From positions 28,078-92,077 of IMG/VR virus record IMGVR_UViG_3300046007_008124: a DNA stretch of 64,000 bases. One strand, written 5' to 3'. The notes below the pieces were generated by a model that ran no database searches, was not told the origin of the DNA, and worked only from the letters and a program-made list of their open reading frames with translations. The stretch is from a virus. Both the position numbers and the translations under genes were made by a program. Position 1 is the first letter of the stretch. Each line of letters opens with the position of its first letter. This document shows, piece by piece, positions 9,724-16,653 of this stretch.

Positions 9724-10245
9724 ATGAAAAAAGTATTTAAAGATTTTTTAAACAAGTATTATAAAGAAAGTTTAGTCAGAAAAAAAGATAAAAATCAAAA
9801 AGATTTTGGGTCAAAAGTTAATGATTGTATAGTACAAGTCTACAATAAAAATTCTGATAAACAAATAACAAGTAAGGACGTTATTTTACCGTCAGGTTGT
9901 TACTCAATGATGTTAGAAACTGAAGATGAAAATGTATTTACAAAATGTTTGTCTATTTTACCAAATATGAACGATATAATTGTGAGTCAAATTAAAACTT
10001 GTATAAAAGGTCAAAACGTTACTTGTGTTAAAGGTGTTGGTTTTACAATAGAAAAAGCTGGTGATATAATATATACGGATTGTTGTGGTCAAACTAATGC
10101 AAATTTTTACAATGAAAATAAATATTTTCTTGATGTTTGTATAAAGAGTGGTTCACTTTTACCTTATGATAAAAAGGGTAAACCGGCTAGCATTATTAAA
10201 ATAGAATATGAAAATCAAAAATGTATTTGTGATAGTAAACAATAA
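9724..10245 (+). CDS. Cys-rich protein of unknown function
   Basis: A 173-residue protein with no family I recognise. The N-terminus is highly basic and helical (KKVFKDFLNKYYKESLVRKK). The rest is predicted beta-rich with about eleven cysteines, including a CC pair (TDCCGQTN) and a C-terminal CIC. No signal peptide or membrane segment is visible. It starts 18 nt after fibre 2 in the same direction with an A-rich leader, so it probably belongs to the fibre unit. A small virion or fibre-associated protein is possible. Confidence 0.6.
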   Translation: MKKVFKDFLNKYYKESLVRKKDKNQKDFGSKVNDCIVQVYNKNSDKQITSKDVILPSGCYSMMLETEDENVFTKCLSILPNMNDIIVSQIKTCIKGQNVTCVKGVGFTIEKAGDIIYTDCCGQTNANFYNENKYFLDVCIKSGSLLPYDKKGKPASIIKIEYENQKCICDSKQ

Positions 10246-10263
10246 ATCAAAAATAAAACAAAA

Positions 10264-10446
10264 ATGGAAATTAAATTATTATTTAAGTATGAAGAACCAA
10301 AACAAATTGGTGAACACAAGGTAATTGCAATTAGACAAGTACCAAGAGGAATTAGATTTAGAACTGAAAATGGACCAATCCTTAAAGAAGTTGCATTTAA
10401 AGAAACTTGGACTGAAGAAGAATTGCACGCATTATTATTAAGTTAA
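10264..10446 (+). CDS. Small protein of unknown function
   Basis: Sixty residues, rich in charged residues, with no recognised domain (GEHKVIAIRQVPRGIRFRTE looks like two beta strands; the end, TWTEEELHALLL, is helical). It lies 18 nt after the Cys-rich gene with an AAAACAAAA leader and directly before a strong terminator, so it is the last gene of the fibre unit. Coding status rests on position, spacing and normal codon use. Confidence 0.55.
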   Translation: MEIKLLFKYEEPKQIGEHKVIAIRQVPRGIRFRTENGPILKEVAFKETWTEEELHALLLS

Positions 10447-10451
10447 TAAAC

Positions 10452-10481
10452 AAAACCCCACCTTTAAAAGTGGGGTTTTTT
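10452..10481 (+). terminator. Rho-independent terminator
   Basis: A 10-bp stem, aaaaccccac / gtggggtttt, with an 8-nt loop, followed by a T run. It separates the fibre unit from the glycosylation cassette. Confidence 0.9.
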
Positions 10482-10516
10482 ATACACTTTTTTGTTACAA
10501 ATAATATAATTGTATT

Positions 10517-11257
10517 ATGTTTGTAACAGTATGTAATAAAGAATACCTCATAGGATTTGAGGTAATGTTAAAATCTTTAATAGATAATAATCCAAGAGTT
10601 GTTACTGATAATTTACCATTTGTAATTATTACAAACGATTTAAACCCTGAAGATTTAGTCACCTCAAGAACAATTTATAATAATATACATATAAAAAGAT
10701 TTGACGAATCAAAATATTCACAAATAGAGGAATTAAAAAAACAACAAATGGCATTTGGTGATTATACCAAATATGAAATTTTTTCTTTGACCGAATTTAA
10801 AAAAATTATATTTTTAGACTCCGATACAATAATATTAGGAAACATTGATTACCTTATTGATTTTAAAGAACCATTTGGTTGTGTGAGAGAATTATTTATT
10901 GATCAATATAACACCGGTGTTATGGTAATCGAAAATAAATATTTAAATCCAAAAATTACAGAAGATTTAATCAATCTAACAAACATTTATGGTATTACAG
11001 AACATTTAGATCAGGACATAATAAATAATTATTTTATTGATGTTATCACGCCAATTCCATTGGAATACAACTATCTTAAAATATATTCAAAACAAATTTT
11101 TCAAAACACCGGACTTCCGGAGTATATTAAAATAATTCATTATGTTGTTAAAAAACCTTGGCAACAAAAACCATTGGTAATATTAGAAGAAGGAACACTA
11201 TGGACCGAAAGATATTGGTTTGAGTATTATTCAAAAGTACTAAAGTTAAAAATATAA
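10517..11257 (+). CDS. GT8-like (glycogenin-type) glycosyltransferase
   Basis: A 246-residue GT-A glycosyltransferase of the GT8 type, which transfers a sugar from a nucleotide sugar with Mn2+ bound by a DxD motif. Visible features: an N-terminal Rossmann-like strand (MFVTVCNKEYLIGFEVMLKSL), the DxD motif DSD at 101-103 (KKIIFLDSDTII), the NTG motif at 132-134 (YNTGVMVIE), LDQDIIN at about 164-170, and a C-terminal metal-ligand-type His208 (IIHYVVKKPW). It is the first gene of the cassette after a terminator. Its stop overlaps the next start by one base (TAATG), implying translational coupling. Family knowledge gives the reaction; sugar and acceptor are unknown. A fibre or host-glycan target is inferred from context. 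Confidence 0.85.
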   Translation: MFVTVCNKEYLIGFEVMLKSLIDNNPRVVTDNLPFVIITNDLNPEDLVTSRTIYNNIHIKRFDESKYSQIEELKKQQMAFGDYTKYEIFSLTEFKKIIFLDSDTIILGNIDYLIDFKEPFGCVRELFIDQYNTGVMVIENKYLNPKITEDLINLTNIYGITEHLDQDIINNYFIDVITPIPLEYNYLKIYSKQIFQNTGLPEYIKIIHYVVKKPWQQKPLVILEEGTLWTERYWFEYYSKVLKLKI

Positions 11258-12165
11258 TGGTTAAAAGACATTACGGACAACACGAGCTATTGGAGTATGT
11301 TGAATTAGATAAAGACGCTCAAACATTAGAAGGAAAAGTAATTTTAATGCACTTTGATTCTTTTTGTCTTGGCGATACAATTTGTTTTTCCTCTTTTATT
11401 GACGCTTTTCTTGATTATCACAAACCAAAAAAAGTAATTATCTCAACATTTTTTATACACTTATTCAAATCAACGGATGAAAGATATGAATTTATTAACG
11501 CAAATCAAAAATTAAAATTAACTGTTGATAAATTAATTGATGTTGGTTACGATAAAAATAGTTTAGAAGATACAAAAGGTGGTATGATGTGGGCAACAAA
11601 AAGAACAATGATGTTACCACAAGAAACAAAACCTAGAAAATGTCCGGTTATTCCATATGAAAGAAAAATAATCCCAAATAAAATAACAATTGCACCAGAG
11701 TCATTAAAAAAAATTGCTCAGTGGAACCATTTTGGAAATTACGGTTGGCAATCATTGGTAAATGAAATTGTAAATTCTGGATTTGTGGTTTCAAATGTTT
11801 CATACGAAAATACAATGAATTTACAAAATGTAACTGGTTTTCACGGTCACGATGATATTAGGGTTGCATTAAATGAAATTTTATCATCACGAGTATTTGT
11901 GGGATTATCTTCTGGACTTGCTTGGCTTGCTTGGGCTTACGGTGTTCCGGTTGTTATGATTTCTGGCTTTACAAAAGAACATAATGAATTTAATTGTTAT
12001 AGAGTTACAAATAAACTTTCTTGTAATGGTTGTTTTAATTTATTTCAAAATATACAATCAACTTGTCCTTTATTTTTGGGTACCGATAGAGAAAATGAGT
12101 GTCATAAATCAATTACACCACAAATGGTTATTGACAAAATAAACGAAGCTCTTAAATTTAATTAA
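11257..12165 (+). CDS. TibC/AAH-like protein O-heptosyltransferase
   Basis: A 302-residue GT-B enzyme resembling the bacterial autotransporter heptosyltransferase (BAHT) family of TibC and AAH, which attach heptose to serines in strand-loop-strand repeats of adhesins. Diagnostic features: the nucleotide-sugar-binding segment FVGLSSGLAWLAWAYGVPVV (214-233), then ISGFTKEHNEF. The C-terminal Cys cluster is Cys256, Cys259 (SCNGCF), Cys270 (STCPLF) and Cys282 (ENECHKSITPQ), the arrangement that holds the iron ion in TibC. It lies between a GT8 and a GT9-like gene and downstream of two Ser-rich repeat fibres. The family call is from pattern recognition; the fibres being its substrate is inference. 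It might use a sugar other than heptose. Confidence 0.78.
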   Translation: MVKRHYGQHELLEYVELDKDAQTLEGKVILMHFDSFCLGDTICFSSFIDAFLDYHKPKKVIISTFFIHLFKSTDERYEFINANQKLKLTVDKLIDVGYDKNSLEDTKGGMMWATKRTMMLPQETKPRKCPVIPYERKIIPNKITIAPESLKKIAQWNHFGNYGWQSLVNEIVNSGFVVSNVSYENTMNLQNVTGFHGHDDIRVALNEILSSRVFVGLSSGLAWLAWAYGVPVVMISGFTKEHNEFNCYRVTNKLSCNGCFNLFQNIQSTCPLFLGTDRENECHKSITPQMVIDKINEALKFN

Positions 12166-12170
12166 AAATT

Positions 12171-13055
12171 ATGGAAAAAAAATATAGTGTATTTCACATA
12201 GAGGGTGGTCTTGGTAAACATGTTTTAGCAACAGCAGTTGCAAGATGTATTAAAAATAATCATCCGGATAGAGAACTAATTGTTGTTTGTGCTTATCCAG
12301 AAATTTATCTTAATTTAGATTTTGTTAATCGTGTGTATAGATTAGGTAACACACCTTATTTTTATGACGATTATATAAATGAAAAAGATAGTTTAATTTT
12401 CAAACACGAACCGTACTTTACTGAAGATCATATTCATAAAAAATTATCATTAATCCAAAACTGGTGTAAATTATTTAACCTTGAGTATAGTAATGAAAAA
12501 CCAGAACTTGTTTTTAATTTAAGACAACAACAAATTGGTATTAATAAATGGCAAAGACAAAGACCAATTATGGTTATTCAAACAAACGGTGGACCATTAA
12601 ATGACCAACCGTATCCGTATTCTTGGACAAGAGATATACCTATGGACACTGCTCAACAAATTGTAAATTCATTTAAAGACTATTATCATATAATTCAAAT
12701 TTGTAGACACGAATCAAATGCTCTTCAAGGTGTTGAGGTAATTAAAGAACCGATGTCAAATATGGAATTATTTTCACTTCTTTTATTTTCACAAAAAAGA
12801 TTGTTAATTGATTCTTGTTTACAACATGCCGCAGCAGCGCTTGGTTTACAATCAACAGTTCTTTGGGTTGGTACATCACCAAAAGTATTTGGTTATAATT
12901 TACATAATAATATTGTAGCACAACTACCAAACACAGTCAAACTTCCGGATAGTTATTTATTTGACTATAACTTTAATGGAATGGTTCACGAATGTCCGTT
13001 ATTTGACACAAACATCTTTAACATAAACGAAATAATAGAATCACTAAAAAATTAA
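12171..13055 (+). CDS. GT9-like glycosyltransferase
   Basis: A 294-residue GT-B type protein. The N-terminal glycine-rich loop FHIEGGLGKHVLATAVARCI suits the acceptor domain of heptosyltransferase-like GT9 enzymes. The C-terminal donor-binding region reads LLIDSCLQHAAAALGLQSTVLWVGTSPKVFG (written in parts: SCLQHAAAALGL then WVGTSP), matching the GT9 pattern of a buried helix after a short strand. It starts 5 nt after the TibC-like gene and ends 1 nt before the sulfotransferase, so it is in the same operon. It probably extends or starts a glycan on the same acceptor. The sugar is unknown. Confidence 0.72.
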   Translation: MEKKYSVFHIEGGLGKHVLATAVARCIKNNHPDRELIVVCAYPEIYLNLDFVNRVYRLGNTPYFYDDYINEKDSLIFKHEPYFTEDHIHKKLSLIQNWCKLFNLEYSNEKPELVFNLRQQQIGINKWQRQRPIMVIQTNGGPLNDQPYPYSWTRDIPMDTAQQIVNSFKDYYHIIQICRHESNALQGVEVIKEPMSNMELFSLLLFSQKRLLIDSCLQHAAAALGLQSTVLWVGTSPKVFGYNLHNNIVAQLPNTVKLPDSYLFDYNFNGMVHECPLFDTNIFNINEIIESLKN

Positions 13056-13056
13056 A

Positions 13057-13875
13057 ATGGTACAAAAAATTTTCTTTCAAAGCTCACTACCTAGAGCAGG
13101 GTCTACATTACTACAAAATGTAATGGGTCAAAATCCAGATTTTTACGTTACACCAACATCAGGTGTATTAGAACTTGTATATGCCGCAAGAGCAAATTAC
13201 ACTTCATCACCAGAATTTAAAGCACAAGATACTCAACTAATGAGAGAAGGGTTTTTAAATTTTTGTAATCAAGGTGTTCAAGGTTTTTTTAATGCTGTAA
13301 CGGATAAACCCTATGTTTTAGATAAAAGTAGGGGTTGGGGTGTTCATTACGGATTTTTAAATTCATTTTATCCTAACCCAAAAGTAATTTGTATGGTTAG
13401 AGATTTAAGAGGAATTTTTGCATCTATGGAAAAAAACTTTAGAAAAAATCAACATATGGATTCTGGAATTGTAAATCACGCACAAATGCAAGGAACAACA
13501 ACAGAAAAAAGAATTGATATTTGGGCACAGTCACAACCGGTAGGATTAGCAATAGAAAGGTTACATCAAATTTTTAAAGAAGGTAACAATCAAAAAATGT
13601 TATTTGTTAAGTTTGAGGATTTTTCATCAAACCCAAAAAAAGAAATGGAACGTATCTATCAATACTTGGAATTACCTTATTATGAACATGATTTTAATAA
13701 TGTTCAACAAATTACACAAGAAGATGACAGTGTGTATGGAATTTATGGTGACCATAAAATAAAAAGTAAAATAGAACCATTAAAACCAGATTATAAAGAA
13801 GTTTTGGGTGTTAACGCATCTAACTGGGTTAAATCTAATTATCAATGGTTTTATGATCAATTTGGATATTTTTGA
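13057..13875 (+). CDS. PAPS-dependent sulfotransferase
   Basis: A 272-residue sulfotransferase-fold protein. The 5'-phosphosulfate-binding loop is LPRAGST (11-17) after the first strand. The 3'-phosphate-binding motif is VRDLRGIFAS (114-123), with Arg115 and Ser123 in the expected places. A late helix-strand with FVKFEDFSSNP matches the conserved middle of the family. It would transfer sulfate from PAPS to a hydroxyl on a carbohydrate or protein. It directly precedes an APS kinase (3-nt gap), which makes PAPS, and follows three glycosyltransferases, so a sulfated glycan is the natural inference. Tyrosine or protein sulfation is the alternative. Confidence 0.83.
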   Translation: MVQKIFFQSSLPRAGSTLLQNVMGQNPDFYVTPTSGVLELVYAARANYTSSPEFKAQDTQLMREGFLNFCNQGVQGFFNAVTDKPYVLDKSRGWGVHYGFLNSFYPNPKVICMVRDLRGIFASMEKNFRKNQHMDSGIVNHAQMQGTTTEKRIDIWAQSQPVGLAIERLHQIFKEGNNQKMLFVKFEDFSSNPKKEMERIYQYLELPYYEHDFNNVQQITQEDDSVYGIYGDHKIKSKIEPLKPDYKEVLGVNASNWVKSNYQWFYDQFGYF

Positions 13876-13878
13876 TTT

Positions 13879-14334
13879 ATGAAAGAGAAAAAAATATATT
13901 GGTTTACCGGACAACCTGGTGCTGGAAAAACGGTGTTATCTTTAAGATTAAAAAAGTATTTAGAACAAGAATATGGACAAGAAGTATTCCATATTGATGG
14001 TGATGAGTTAAGAGTTTTATTTAAAAACATAAACTACGGTAGAGAAGGTCGTGAGGAAAATATAAAAAGAGCTCAAGATATTGCAAAATTTATTCACTCA
14101 CAAGGTTATGATGTAATTGTTAGTTTAGTTGCACCATATAAAGAAATGAGGGAAAGTTTTAAGTATGATTTAAAAAATTTACTAGTTGAGTTTTATGTTC
14201 ACACAACAGACATTAGAGGTAGAGAACATTTTCACACGGATGAATATGAAGGTCCTACAGAAAATTTTGTAGATATTGATACAACAAATGTTGATCCACA
14301 AATATCATTAAACGAAATAATCAAACACATATGA
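13879..14334 (+). CDS. cysC: Adenylylsulfate (APS) kinase
   Basis: A 151-residue CysC-like kinase: ATP + APS gives ADP + PAPS. The Walker A loop is GQPGAGKT (11-18). The DGDELR segment (40-45) corresponds to the DGDNxR motif of APS kinases. GREGREENIKRAQDIAKF (54-71) matches the conserved substrate-binding helix, and VAPYKEMRE (84-92) is the conserved PYxxxR lid. It is slightly shorter than typical CysC (about 200 residues). It sits directly after the sulfotransferase and overlaps the next gene by ATGA. No ATP sulfurylase is seen, so APS would come from the host or from an unrecognised enzyme. Confidence 0.85.
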   Translation: MKEKKIYWFTGQPGAGKTVLSLRLKKYLEQEYGQEVFHIDGDELRVLFKNINYGREGREENIKRAQDIAKFIHSQGYDVIVSLVAPYKEMRESFKYDLKNLLVEFYVHTTDIRGREHFHTDEYEGPTENFVDIDTTNVDPQISLNEIIKHI

Positions 14335-14783
14335 GTTGGGAAAAGAAAAATTATGGGGGGGATCCAACAACAAATGAAAGTAAAAAATATGCAATTTTTA
14401 TTGGCCGTTATCAACCACCACATTTTGGGCATTTAGAGTTATTTGAACAAAAACTAAAACAAGGAGTTCCAATTTTAATTATGGTTAGGGATATTGAACC
14501 AGATGAAAAAAATCCTTTTACAACAGAGCAAACAGTGTTTTTATTGGAAAAATATTTTTCAAATAAAAAATTAGATGTTAAGGTTATGGTTATTCCTGAT
14601 ATTGAGTCGGTAAATTTTGGTCGTGGTGTTGGTTATGAGGTTAATGAATTTATACCACCAAAAGACATTGGTGGGATTTCAGCAACTGGAATTAGAAATT
14701 CCATTAAAAATAAAGATGATTATTGGAAAAAAATGATAGACGAATCAATCCAAAACGATATTTTTAATTTTTTGACTAATTAA
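14331..14783 (+). CDS. HxGH-type nucleotidyltransferase
   Basis: A 150-residue nucleotidyltransferase of the cytidylyl/NMN-adenylyltransferase-like superfamily. The nucleotide-binding motif GRYQPPHFGH is at 25-34 and the second motif ISATGIR at 116-122. KNPFTTEQ at about 60-67 recalls the NPFT stretch of NMN adenylyltransferases. It overlaps the APS kinase by ATGA, so translation is coupled. It might activate a sugar phosphate (ADP/CDP-sugar) for the cassette, act in NAD metabolism, or be a divergent adenylyltransferase linked to PAPS supply. The sequence does not decide between these; the motif differs from that of ATP sulfurylase. Confidence 0.75.
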   Translation: MSWEKKNYGGDPTTNESKKYAIFIGRYQPPHFGHLELFEQKLKQGVPILIMVRDIEPDEKNPFTTEQTVFLLEKYFSNKKLDVKVMVIPDIESVNFGRGVGYEVNEFIPPKDIGGISATGIRNSIKNKDDYWKKMIDESIQNDIFNFLTN

Positions 14784-15599
14784 ACTATCAAACTCTGAAA
14801 AATTATTATCTTTTATTACAATATAATTATAAATTTTTTCAGATGTTTCTTTTTTAAGTTCATTAATTCTTTGGTTTTTTTGCCACATATATGATGATTT
14901 TATTTCTATTACAATATTGGTATTTTTAATTTTAAAATCCGAAAAATAATTGTGTGTTAAACCATTATCATCTACGTATTCAATTACCGGACCTCTTTCT
15001 AACATCGTAAACAGTCCAATTTTTTCACAGTATTTAATAAATTCTAACTCATAAGTACTTTGATAATCAATTCCTTTATATTGTTTAATTATGGTTTTTC
15101 CCCATCTGTTTTGTGGTTTTAATATACCAGTTTTATACGCCTTTTTAATTGACTCACTTAATTTTTTTTTAGTTTCTTCTGATCTTTTTGTACCCTTGTT
15201 TTTTTTAGCAATCTTTTTCCAAACTTGTTTATTAATATTATTTTGTTTTGTTGAGTCCCAGGTAAATGGATTACCACGTTCTTCTAACATCTTATTTCGT
15301 GCTTTAATAAAATTTTCATTTGGTTCTACACCATACATACCATTTCTATTACCTTTATTCATACATTTAAAACAATAATCAATATTACCATTTATTCCAC
15401 AAATTCTTTTTTCAAATGTGGCACCACAATCATCACATTTTATTTTTAATTTTATTCTTCTGTATGATGTTGTTTTCAATAACGACCAATTTATAAAAAA
15501 AGGTTTATTTATTTCTGGAGTAAAACCTAGTTTTGTTTCCCAAGTTTTAAGTTTTAATTTAGATTTAATTTTTATTTCTACCATTTCATTTAGTACCAT
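14745..15599 (-). CDS. Free-standing homing endonuclease (NUMOD3 + PD-(D/E)xK-like)
   Basis: A 284-residue protein opposite to its neighbours, overlapping the 3' end of the nucleotidyltransferase by 39 nt. It has a zinc finger (CDDCGATFEKRICG ... CFKC, about 54-79), a NUMOD3-like DNA-binding element (RSEETKKKLSESIKKAYKTG), and a C-terminal nuclease core, YELEFIKYCEKIG followed by YFSDFKIKNTNIVIEIKSSY, i.e. D-(x)n-E-x-K as in phage homing nucleases related to Vsr and PD-(D/E)xK enzymes. Such genes spread by cutting phage lacking them. It has its own TATTTATA motif upstream. It splits the sulfation cassette from the DUF2061 gene, so it probably inserted there. Confidence 0.8.
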   Translation of the reverse strand: MVLNEMVEIKIKSKLKLKTWETKLGFTPEINKPFFINWSLLKTTSYRRIKLKIKCDDCGATFEKRICGINGNIDYCFKCMNKGNRNGMYGVEPNENFIKARNKMLEERGNPFTWDSTKQNNINKQVWKKIAKKNKGTKRSEETKKKLSESIKKAYKTGILKPQNRWGKTIIKQYKGIDYQSTYELEFIKYCEKIGLFTMLERGPVIEYVDDNGLTHNYFSDFKIKNTNIVIEIKSSYMWQKNQRINELKKETSEKIYNYIVIKDNNFSEFDSLISQKIKNIVLD

Positions 15600-15612
15600 A
15601 ATCTTTTTTTAT

Positions 15613-15620
15613 TATAAATA
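15613..15620 (-). promoter_or_regulatory. TATTTATA promoter-like motif (minus strand)
   Basis: Reads TATTTATA on the minus strand, 13 nt before the ATG of the homing endonuclease at 15599. Confidence 0.5.
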
Positions 15621-15719
15621 CTACAAAATACAGATTAATACCAAGACAATTTGGTCACATTTAATTTTCTATTAATTTACATATAAATAATACATAATAT
15701 TTTTATAAAAAAATGACTT

Positions 15720-16160
15720 ATGAAAACGCAGAGCAAAACATATCAAATTAGATATAATACAATTTCAAAAAACGATACCGAAAGGTGGAGATTAATAGAA
15801 AATGGAAATGAAATTTTAGTTTCTGATATTATAATTGATGGTCATACGTACACAACAAAAGACTGGATACCGGAAATAAATGATTATAAGTGGCACATAA
15901 GTTGTGTTGGTTATTGTGTTGTTAAAAACAATATTGCATATATCACAACAATAAAAGAAGAATCTGTTGTTATTAGACATATATTAAAAACACTAACATA
16001 TAGATTTTTTGCAACAATTACAACAATTACAACAGCATTATTATTAGGTGCATCAATTGAGGTTTCGTCATTAATTGGTTTAGGTGAATTACTAATAAAA
16101 CCTATAATTTATTTTTTCCACGAACGAGTTTGGTATAAATTTATAAAAGTTAAAAAATAG
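15720..16160 (+). CDS. DUF2061-domain membrane protein
   Basis: A 146-residue protein in two parts. Residues 1-80 are a soluble beta-rich domain (WRLIENGNEILVSDIIIDG, TTKDWIPEINDYKWHISC). Residues 85-146 match DUF2061: RHILKTLTYRFFATITT, then a hydrophobic helix, GLGELLIKPIIYFFHERVW and a basic end, implying two inner-membrane helices. DUF2061 proteins are, as I recall, often encoded beside sulfate-activation genes, which would fit the APS kinase upstream; the homing endonuclease separates them. The upstream sequence has an imperfect TATTTTTATA element. A membrane role in sulfate or sugar supply is a guess. Confidence 0.72.
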   Translation: MKTQSKTYQIRYNTISKNDTERWRLIENGNEILVSDIIIDGHTYTTKDWIPEINDYKWHISCVGYCVVKNNIAYITTIKEESVVIRHILKTLTYRFFATITTITTALLLGASIEVSSLIGLGELLIKPIIYFFHERVWYKFIKVKK

Positions 16161-16172
16161 TCTTATTTGTTG

Positions 16173-16180
16173 TATTTATT
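16173..16180 (+). promoter_or_regulatory. TATTTATT promoter-like motif
   Basis: TATTTATT 12 nt before the ATG at 16193. Confidence 0.5.
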
Positions 16181-16192
16181 GTAAAACAATAG

Positions 16193-16612
16193 ATGAGTCA
16201 AAGTATTACAATAAATAGTGTTTTATATGATGGTGAGTTAGCAAGTATATTATTCAAACCAGACAATTCTGACGATGTAATTAATCTTGGTCTTGTTGAG
16301 TTACCTTTTACATTTTATCCTAATTTATTAAGTCCACCAAGAGAAGTATATGGTAGTTATACAATTTTGGTTCAAGGTTCAAGTTGTTCAAAAACATTAA
16401 ATGTTCCAAGACCAACACCTACACCTACACCAACAGTTACTCCTACAAGGACCCAAACACCAACACCCACACCAACTAATACACCAACACCATCTTTTGA
16501 TCCGTGTAAAGTACCAACACCAACACCAACTAATACACCAACACCAACTAATACACCAACAGTAACACCAACACCAACAGTTTCTTGTACAAATCCATGT
16601 GGTTGTTTTTAA
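16193..16612 (+). CDS. Mucin-like Thr/Pro-repeat virion protein
   Basis: A 139-residue protein. Residues 1-70 are a small beta domain ([22 protein letters not shown] to [18 protein letters not shown], here shortened). Residues 72-132 are almost entirely Thr and Pro ([29 protein letters not shown]). A short Cys-rich end (SCTNPCGCF) follows. The low-complexity part would be extended and solvent-exposed, like eukaryotic mucin stalks. The next gene carries the same kind of linker, and a GT60-like enzyme, a family known to glycosylate Thr in mucins, lies downstream. Function as a virion stalk is inferred. Confidence 0.7.
   Translation: MSQSITINSVLYDGELASILFKPDNSDDVINLGLVELPFTFYPNLLSPPREVYGSYTILVQGSSCSKTLNVPRPTPTPTPTVTPTRTQTPTPTPTNTPTPSFDPCKVPTPTPTNTPTPTNTPTVTPTPTVSCTNPCGCF
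16408..16593 (+). repeat. Thr/Pro codon repeat (acacca)
   Basis: Low-complexity repeat of acacca hexamers encoding TP. Related tracts occur at about 997-1041, 16876-16925, 17143-17180 and 42757-42840. Confidence 0.9.
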
Positions 16613-16653
16613 CAACAACTTTATAATAAAGACAAATGTTTTATAATTAATTA

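Noticed and set aside
14331-14783. Nucleotidyltransferase as an ATP sulfurylase completing PAPS synthesis
   Set aside because: The GRYQPPHFGH motif is of the NMNAT/cytidylyltransferase type and the protein is far shorter than ATP sulfurylase, so the claim was not made.
15091-15675. Plus-strand open frames opposite the homing endonuclease
   Set aside because: The minus-strand frame has a zinc finger, NUMOD3 and nuclease motifs. The plus-strand frames are hydrophobic low-complexity shadows.
16397-16618. Minus-strand Cys/Trp-rich frame
   Set aside because: It is the complement of the acacca repeat, giving artificial CWCW runs.
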